From: Actinomycetota bacterium
Lineage (GTDB): Bacteria > Actinomycetota > UBA4738 > G016210805
Assembly: GCA_016210805.1 (NCBI GenBank)
Contig: JACQTL010000007.1
Span: forward strand, 1 to 6,011
DNA: 6,011 bases
Reading direction: 5' to 3'
Shown: positions 1 through 4,028 of the stretch, in pieces
How positions within the stretch are numbered: the stretch's first letter is position 1
How the letters are laid out: each line of letters begins with the position of its first letter
Position numbers and translations under genes: made by a program
Notes under the pieces: model-generated
What the model was told of the DNA's origin: nothing
Database searches by the model: none
The model's input: the letters and a program-made list of their open reading frames with translations, nothing else

Positions 1-747
1 CTCGATCACCCCCACCCCCAGCCCGGCGAGCATGGCCCCCGTTACGCTCCCCATCCCGCCGATGGCCATGACGGCGAGCCCGACGAGCCCGGTGGCCCGG
101 CCGGCGAAGGGGCTCACGCTGCCCACCCGGAGGAGCGCGAGCACCCCGGCCAGGCCGGCCACCGCCCCGGAGAACACCAGGACCGCGGTGGCCAGCCGGC
201 GGGGGTCGACTCCGAAGAGCCGGACGCCCGCCGGGTCCTCGGCCATGGCCCGGAGCGCGGCCCCCCACCGGGTCCTCCGTATGACCAGCTGGAGCCCGGC
301 CATCAGGGCCACGGCCACGGCCAGCATGGCCAGCTGGGCCACGGACACCACGATCCCTCCCAGCCTCACGTCCATGTACCGGACCGTGGACGGGAGGCCG
401 ACGGGGTCCGAGCCGTGCAGGGCCACCATCACGCCCTGGATGGCCAGGGCCAGCCCGATCGTGGCCACCGCCGAGGACATCGGGGATGCCCCGGGCATCG
501 ACCTGAAGCACAGGGCGTCGGTGAGGAGGCCGCCGGCGGCCCCGACGGCCAGGGCCACCAGGACGGCGACGGCGAGGGGGGCCCCGAGGAGCCTCATGGC
601 CAGGGCCCCGCCCACCGCCGCGGCCACGAACAGCTCCCCGTGGGCCAGGGTAAGCAGCCGGGTCACCCCGAAGGCCAGGGTGTAGCCCACCGCGAGCAGC
701 GCGTAGTGGCTGCCCAGGAGCAGCCCGTTCACGACGACCCGGACCAC
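1..747 (-). CDS. LivH-type branched-chain amino acid ABC transporter permease, 3' end cut by window edge
   Basis: Inner-membrane permease subunit of a HAAT-family (Liv-type) ABC importer, which would form the channel with a LivM partner. I translated 249 codons from GTG at 747. The product is strongly hydrophobic throughout, with several membrane segments. Family landmarks are NGLLLGS near residues 7-13, GYTLAFGV at 21-28, LAHGE at 34-38, the cytoplasmic coupling-loop region RTRWGAALRAMAEDP at 158-172, and the C-terminal IGGMGSVTGAMLAG at 229-242. LivH proteins are usually about 290 aa, so roughly 40 residues lie beyond position 1. The start is GTG, one codon (GCG) after the in-frame stop of the preceding lipoprotein gene. 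No good Shine-Dalgarno is visible, so translation probably depends on coupling. A later GTG at 730-732 is possible but would remove residues before the first membrane helix. The family call is secure; the substrate is unknown. Confidence 0.93.
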   Translation of the reverse strand, partial: MVRVVVNGLLLGSHYALLAVGYTLAFGVTRLLTLAHGELFVAAAVGGALAMRLLGAPLAVAVLVALAVGAAGGLLTDALCFRSMPGASPMSSAVATIGLALAIQGVMVALHGSDPVGLPSTVRYMDVRLGGIVVSVAQLAMLAVAVALMAGLQLVIRRTRWGAALRAMAEDPAGVRLFGVDPRRLATAVLVFSGAVAGLAGVLALLRVGSVSPFAGRATGLVGLAVMAIGGMGSVTGAMLAGLGVGVIE

Positions 748-750
748 CGC

Positions 751-1938
751 TCAGGACCCGGCCAGGAGGCTCGCTCCCTCGCCCTCCAGAACCAGCGTGA
801 ACACCGGGCGGTCCACGTCCCCGTTCTCCAGGAAGGCCGTGGGCCCGGCCAGGCCGGGGAAGCCCGCCAGCGAGGCCAGGCCCTCCCGGATCAGCCGGCG
901 AGCCTCCTCCGGAGGCGTGGAGCCGTCGATGCCCGCGTCCGTGGCCACCTGCGCGATCATCCGGACGATGTCGTAGTAGTTCGCGGCCTCCGGGACGGTG
1001 GGCGGCTCGGGGTCGCGGTCGGCCATCGCCGCCGAGAAGGCCTCGGCCTCGGCGCCGGCCGTGGTCGAGAAGACGCTGGGGACGACCCAGTCCTCGACCT
1101 CGGGGCCCGCGGCTTCCCGGAACGCGCTGCTGTTCTGGGCGGGGTGCCCGAGGACCGGCAGATGGGCGTCCTGCCTGTGCATCTCCCGGCAGAGGAGCCC
1201 GGCCTCGATCGGGCCGGCCATGACCAGGACCCCGTCGACGTCCATGCCCCGGATCCGCTCGACCACCGACGTGAAGTCGGTCTGGCCCCGACGGATCGTG
1301 AGCCGCTCGGCGATGGTGAGCCCCGTCTGCTCCGCCACGGCCGGGACGGCGAACTCGGCGGCGGCCACGGCGAAAGGCTCCTGCTCGTCGTAGACGAGCA
1401 CGGCGTCCGAGACGCCGTAGGCGCCCTCGAAGACCGGCATCGCGGCCTGGTAGAGCTGGGTGTTCGTCGCCGTGTTCCGGAAGGCCCAGCCCTCGCCGAG
1501 GGCCGTGATCCCCTCCTTGTTGGCCGTGCCCGTGACCATGGGGACCTGCAGGCTGGCCGCCTGCGGGAAGGACACCTCGGCCTCACCCGAGGAGACCGGA
1601 CCCACGATGGCCACCACGCCGTCCTGCTCGGCCAGCCGGCGCACGCCCACCACAGCCTGCTCCGGGTCGCCCGGGCTGTCGAAGACGACCACGGCGATCG
1701 GCGAGCCGTTCACCCCGCCCGAGGCGTTGATCTCCTCGACGGCCAGGTCGACGGCCAGCCGGATGTCGGAGCCGAAGCTCTTGAACGGACCGGAGAGGTC
1801 GGTGAGGAGGCCGATCTCGACCGGTGCCTCGTCGTCGGCCCCGCCGCCCCCGCCCGAACCGCAGGCCGCACCGGCCAGAACGAAGGCCCTCGCGGCGGCG
1901 AGCAGCGCGGTCCGCCCCGTCCTCATCCCTCGAGTCAT
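751..1938 (-). CDS. Liv-type ABC transporter substrate-binding lipoprotein (periplasmic-binding-protein type 1 fold)
   Basis: Extracytoplasmic solute receptor of the same importer, 395 aa. Residues 1-25 form a signal peptide (Arg-rich start, hydrophobic core) ending in AGAAC with Cys26 as the likely lipidated residue. A Gly-rich tether follows (about 27-34), then the Peripla_BP_6 fold from about residue 39. Landmarks are IGLLTDLSGPF near 42-52, AVEEINASGGVNG at 66-78, AIVGPVSSGEA at 110-120, GVLVMAGPIEAG at 236-247 and NYYDIVRM at 320-327. The start is ATG at 1938, chosen because it directly precedes the signal peptide, has GGGAGG six bases upstream, and overlaps the ligase stop as ATGA. The frame stays open much further upstream, but that extension is low-complexity Arg/Gly/Pro and lies inside the ligase gene. 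Oddities are Arg17 inside the hydrophobic core and Gly rather than Leu at lipobox -3, so lipidation is likely but not ideal. The ligand cannot be read from the sequence. This family binds branched-chain amino acids, amides, urea and aromatic or dicarboxylic acids. Confidence 0.92.
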   Translation of the reverse strand: MTRGMRTGRTALLAAARAFVLAGAACGSGGGGGADDEAPVEIGLLTDLSGPFKSFGSDIRLAVDLAVEEINASGGVNGSPIAVVVFDSPGDPEQAVVGVRRLAEQDGVVAIVGPVSSGEAEVSFPQAASLQVPMVTGTANKEGITALGEGWAFRNTATNTQLYQAAMPVFEGAYGVSDAVLVYDEQEPFAVAAAEFAVPAVAEQTGLTIAERLTIRRGQTDFTSVVERIRGMDVDGVLVMAGPIEAGLLCREMHRQDAHLPVLGHPAQNSSAFREAAGPEVEDWVVPSVFSTTAGAEAEAFSAAMADRDPEPPTVPEAANYYDIVRMIAQVATDAGIDGSTPPEEARRLIREGLASLAGFPGLAGPTAFLENGDVDRPVFTLVLEGEGASLLAGS

Positions 1939-3587
1939 CTCTTGCCTCCCATCCTCGCCGGAGCGGACGCTCCGCCCCGGACCCACCGCTCGCCCAGCGC
2001 GAGCCGATCCACCTTCCCCGAGCTGTTGTGCGGGAGCGCCTCGAGGACCTCGACCCCGGCCGGGACCATGGCCAGCGGGAGCCGCCCGGCCAGGTAGCTG
2101 CGGAGGGCCGTCCCCGGGACCCCCTCCCCCCTGGCCAGGACCACGAAGGCCCCGATCACGGTGCCCCACACCTCGTCCGGGACGGCCACGGCGACGGCCT
2201 CGGCGACGGCGGGGTGGCCGAGGAGGGCGGCCTCCACGTCGCCCAGCTCGATGCGGATCCCCCGGCTCTTCACCTGCTGGTCCAGCCGTCCCGCGAACTC
2301 CAGGGCCCCGTCGTCCCGCCGGCGGACCAGGTCCCCGGTCCGGCACAGGACGTCTGGAAGCTCCGGGGCCAGGGGGTTGGGTACCAGCGTCGAGGCCGTT
2401 CGGACGGGGTCCCTCCAGTAGCCCTTCATCAGCATGGCCCCGCGCACGTGGAGCTCTCCCAGCTCCCCGGGGCCGGCCTCGGACCCGTCCTCGCGGAGCA
2501 CGATGGCGTCGGCGCCGTCGAACGGGAGCCCCAGGGGGATCCGCTCCCCCTCCTCGGGGACCCCCTCCACGAGGTGGGCGGTCCGCCCGAGGGTCTCGGT
2601 CCCTCCGTACATGTGCCAGAGCTCGGCCCGGGGCAGGAGCCGGCGGAGGGCGGACAGGTCCCGGGCCGGGAGGACCTCCCCACCGAACCAGACCTGCCGG
2701 ATCCCGGGGAGCGGGTCCGGCGGGAGGCCGGCCTGGAGGACGAGGCGGAGGGCCGAGGGGACGGTCGTCCAGATGCTGACCCCCCCGCCGGCCAGGGCCC
2801 GGGCCATGGTCGGGCCCAGGAACGTGTCCTCCTCCGGCACCAGGACGACGGAGGCCCCCTCGGCCGCGGCATGGAACAGGTCCACCATCGACATCGAGAA
2901 GTGGAGCGGCGTGGCGCCCGAGAGCCTGTCCTCGGGTCCCACCCCGCTCCGGGCGGCGAGGGCGCGGGCGAAGGCCACGACGGCCCGGTGGGAGATCATC
3001 ACGCCCTTGGGGACGCCGGTGGACCCCGAGGTGTAGACGATCAGCGCCAGGTCCTCGTCGGTGAGGCGGAGGTCCGGCCCGGTCCCCCCCCTCGCGGCGT
3101 CTGCGAACCGCACCCAGGGCGAGGAGACGTCCGGGACCTCGTCACCGTCGTCGGCCACCACGACGATCCGCGGACGGGCCGAGCGGGCCGCCCGGAGCAG
3201 GGGCGCTCCCGCGAAGGGGGTGGTGACCAGGGCGGACAGGTCGCAGTCGTCCGCGATGGCGGCGGCCCGGGCCGAGGGAGCCATGGGGTCGATCGGGACG
3301 TAGGCCGCCCCCGCGGCCAGGGCCCCGTGGACGGCGACCAGCATCTCGATCCCCCTGGGGAGGTGGATCCCCACCCGGTCGCCCCGGCGCACGCCGGCGT
3401 CGGCCAGGGTGGCGGCCAGGGCGCCGGCCCGGTCGGCCAGCTCGCCGTAGGAGAGGCCCTCCCCCCGGAACATGGCCGCCTCGGCTCCGGGGTCGGCCCA
3501 CGCGGCCCGCCGGGCCAGATCGTGCAGGAGCGATGGGGGAACGGCGTGGGAGCGCCGCAACCGCTCCCCGGCGACCGGGGCCCTCAT
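1935..3587 (-). CDS. Stand-alone amino-acid-adenylation-type AMP-forming ligase (NRPS A-domain family)
   Basis: Cytoplasmic enzyme of 550 aa, predicted to activate a carboxylic acid with ATP to an acyl-adenylate and load it on a carrier protein, most likely the one encoded just upstream. The A-domain core motifs run in order: A2 AAGAAYVPIDP (91-101), A3 phosphate loop YTSGSTGVPKG (185-195), A4 region LHFSMSMVDLF (228-238), A5 MYGGTE (326-331), A6 GELHVRGAMLMKGYW (377-391), A7 CRTGDL (415-420), A8 hinge GRLDQQVKSRGIRIELGD (433-450), and A10 NSSGKVDR with catalytic Lys525. There is no condensation, thiolation or thioesterase domain, so this is a free-standing A domain of normal length. Position 231, equivalent to Asp235 of GrsA that binds the alpha-amino group, is Ser. 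The alignment there is gap-free to the following GAS. Its start ATG overlaps the carrier stop as ATGA with no clear Shine-Dalgarno, and its stop overlaps the lipoprotein start the same way. An acyl-CoA synthetase is less likely given A2, A8 and the adjacent carrier. Confidence 0.92.
   Translation of the reverse strand: MRAPVAGERLRRSHAVPPSLLHDLARRAAWADPGAEAAMFRGEGLSYGELADRAGALAATLADAGVRRGDRVGIHLPRGIEMLVAVHGALAAGAAYVPIDPMAPSARAAAIADDCDLSALVTTPFAGAPLLRAARSARPRIVVVADDGDEVPDVSSPWVRFADAARGGTGPDLRLTDEDLALIVYTSGSTGVPKGVMISHRAVVAFARALAARSGVGPEDRLSGATPLHFSMSMVDLFHAAAEGASVVLVPEEDTFLGPTMARALAGGGVSIWTTVPSALRLVLQAGLPPDPLPGIRQVWFGGEVLPARDLSALRRLLPRAELWHMYGGTETLGRTAHLVEGVPEEGERIPLGLPFDGADAIVLREDGSEAGPGELGELHVRGAMLMKGYWRDPVRTASTLVPNPLAPELPDVLCRTGDLVRRRDDGALEFAGRLDQQVKSRGIRIELGDVEAALLGHPAVAEAVAVAVPDEVWGTVIGAFVVLARGEGVPGTALRSYLAGRLPLAMVPAGVEVLEALPHNSSGKVDRLALGERWVRGGASAPARMGGKR
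1945..1950 (-). promoter_or_regulatory. Ribosome binding site of the substrate-binding lipoprotein gene
   Basis: The minus strand reads GGGAGG with a six-base spacer (CAAGAG) before the ATG at 1938. It lies inside the last codons of the ligase gene and supports this start over the in-frame ATG at 1926, which has a purine run directly against it with no room for spacing. Confidence 0.75.
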
Positions 3588-3841
3588 CTTTTGACCAGCT
3601 TCCGGTCCACCAGGGCCTCGATCCGCGAGACCGTCGAGAAGTGCTCGGCCCGGAGGTCGTCGTCGTCGAACTCCAGGCCGTACTCCTGCTCCAGGAAATC
3701 GATCAGCTGCATCAGGCCCAAGGAGTCCAGGTAGCTCCCCAGGAGCGGGGTCTCGTCCTCCCAGCGGAGGGGGTCGCCCTCCGCCTCCCCCCGGATCTCG
3801 GTCTCCACGAACTGGCGCACCCGCCGGCCGACCTCCTTCAT
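3584..3841 (-). CDS. Free-standing acyl/peptidyl carrier protein (phosphopantetheine-binding)
   Basis: Carrier of 85 aa, a normal length for a discrete ACP, PCP or DltC-like protein. It would be converted to the holo form by a phosphopantetheinyl transferase and would tether the acyl group made by the downstream ligase as a thioester. The attachment site is Ser40 in YLDSLGLMQLIDFLE (37-51), the DSL motif at the head of helix II. The loop before it (ETPLLGSYLDS), the acidic stretch FDDDDL (58-63) and the C-terminal helix STVSRIEALVDR (69-80) fit the four-helix fold, and the protein is acidic around the Ser. The start ATG at 3841 has GAGGAGG nine bases upstream. This is the first gene of the operon, directly behind the promoter region. 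Its stop overlaps the ligase start by ATGA, suggesting coordinated synthesis of the pair. Sequence alone does not decide between an amino-acyl carrier (DltC or prolyl-carrier type) and a fatty-acyl carrier. The partner ligase favours an aminoacyl or short acid cargo. Confidence 0.93.
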   Translation of the reverse strand: MKEVGRRVRQFVETEIRGEAEGDPLRWEDETPLLGSYLDSLGLMQLIDFLEQEYGLEFDDDDLRAEHFSTVSRIEALVDRKLVKR

Positions 3842-3850
3842 CCGCCCGTT

Positions 3851-3857
3851 CCTCCTC
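3851..3857 (-). promoter_or_regulatory. Ribosome binding site of the carrier-protein gene
   Basis: The minus strand reads GAGGAGG followed by nine bases and then the ATG at 3841. It is the strongest Shine-Dalgarno in the operon and fixes the carrier start. Confidence 0.8.
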
Positions 3858-3864
3858 GGTGTGG

Positions 3865-3896
3865 ACTCTCGTTGAGCGTCTAAATCAACGTAGAGT
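3865..3896. promoter_or_regulatory. Inverted repeat overlapping the -10 region, candidate operator
   Basis: The left arm is ACTCTCGTTGA (3865-3875) and the right arm is TCAACGTAGAGT (3885-3896), whose reverse complement is ACTCTACGTTGA. The arms match except for one extra base, with a nine-base gap. The repeat covers the candidate -10 and the first transcribed bases, where a dimeric repressor would block initiation. As RNA it could instead form a hairpin in the 5' leader. No regulator gene is visible in the window. Confidence 0.45.
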
Positions 3897-3921
3897 AAAT
3901 AACTCCATGTTGTCGATGCAA
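3887..3921 (-). promoter_or_regulatory. Candidate promoter of the carrier-ligase-transporter operon
   Basis: This is the most AT-rich stretch of the window and it sits just upstream of the first operon gene. On the minus strand there is TCGACA at 3911-3916 (five of six to the -35 consensus), an 18-base spacer, and TACGTT at 3887-3892 (TAnnnT). A second, overlapping choice is TTGCAT (3916-3921), 18 bases, TACTCT (3892-3897). Either would start transcription around 3878-3886, about 40 bases before the ATG. The match is moderate and I cannot choose between the two. Confidence 0.5.
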
Positions 3922-3979
3922 GGCACCTTCGTGGGAGTCACGCTGGCCGGGAGGAGGCGTGCGAGGCAGGGACGAAGGT

Positions 3980-4009
3980 CCCGGTCCGGGCTGGGACCCC
4001 CGGACCGGG
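3980..4009 (-). terminator. GC-rich hairpin after the TPR-SLOG-RyR gene, probable terminator
   Basis: CCCGGTCCGGG (3980-3990) and CCCGGACCGGG (3999-4009) are perfect reverse complements separated by eight bases. They give an 11-bp, nearly all G:C stem. It begins about 20 bases past the TAG stop of the right-hand gene and lies upstream of the operon promoter. There is no U-tract on the minus-strand side, so it would be an atypical intrinsic terminator or an RNA 3'-end stabiliser. It separates the two transcription units. Confidence 0.6.
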
Positions 4010-4028
4010 TCGGGAGGATCGTCGGCCG

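Noticed and set aside
415..2097. Long plus-strand open frame of 560 codons
   Set aside because: Its translation is low-complexity (Gly, Arg, His, Asp, Gln rich) with no domain, and it lies opposite the permease and binding-protein genes. It is a by-product of high GC.
1939..2346. N-terminal extension of the binding-protein frame into the ligase gene
   Set aside because: The extension is low-complexity Gly/Arg/Pro. The signal peptide, Shine-Dalgarno and ATGA overlap all point to the start at 1938.
1824..3734. Long plus-strand open frame of 636 codons opposite the ligase
   Set aside because: Proline/arginine/glycine-rich with no recognisable motif. It is antisense to a ligase and carrier with complete core motifs.
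3925..3979. 8-base inverted repeat ACCTTCGT (3925-3932) / ACGAAGGT (3972-3979)
   Set aside because: The arms are short and 39 bases apart, the match does not extend, and a chance match cannot be excluded.
3842..4028. Possible small RNA, riboswitch or tiny gene in the intergenic region
   Set aside because: Beyond the hairpin, promoter-like boxes and palindrome, I see no conserved riboswitch core, no tRNA-like cloverleaf and no short frame with a credible ribosome binding site.
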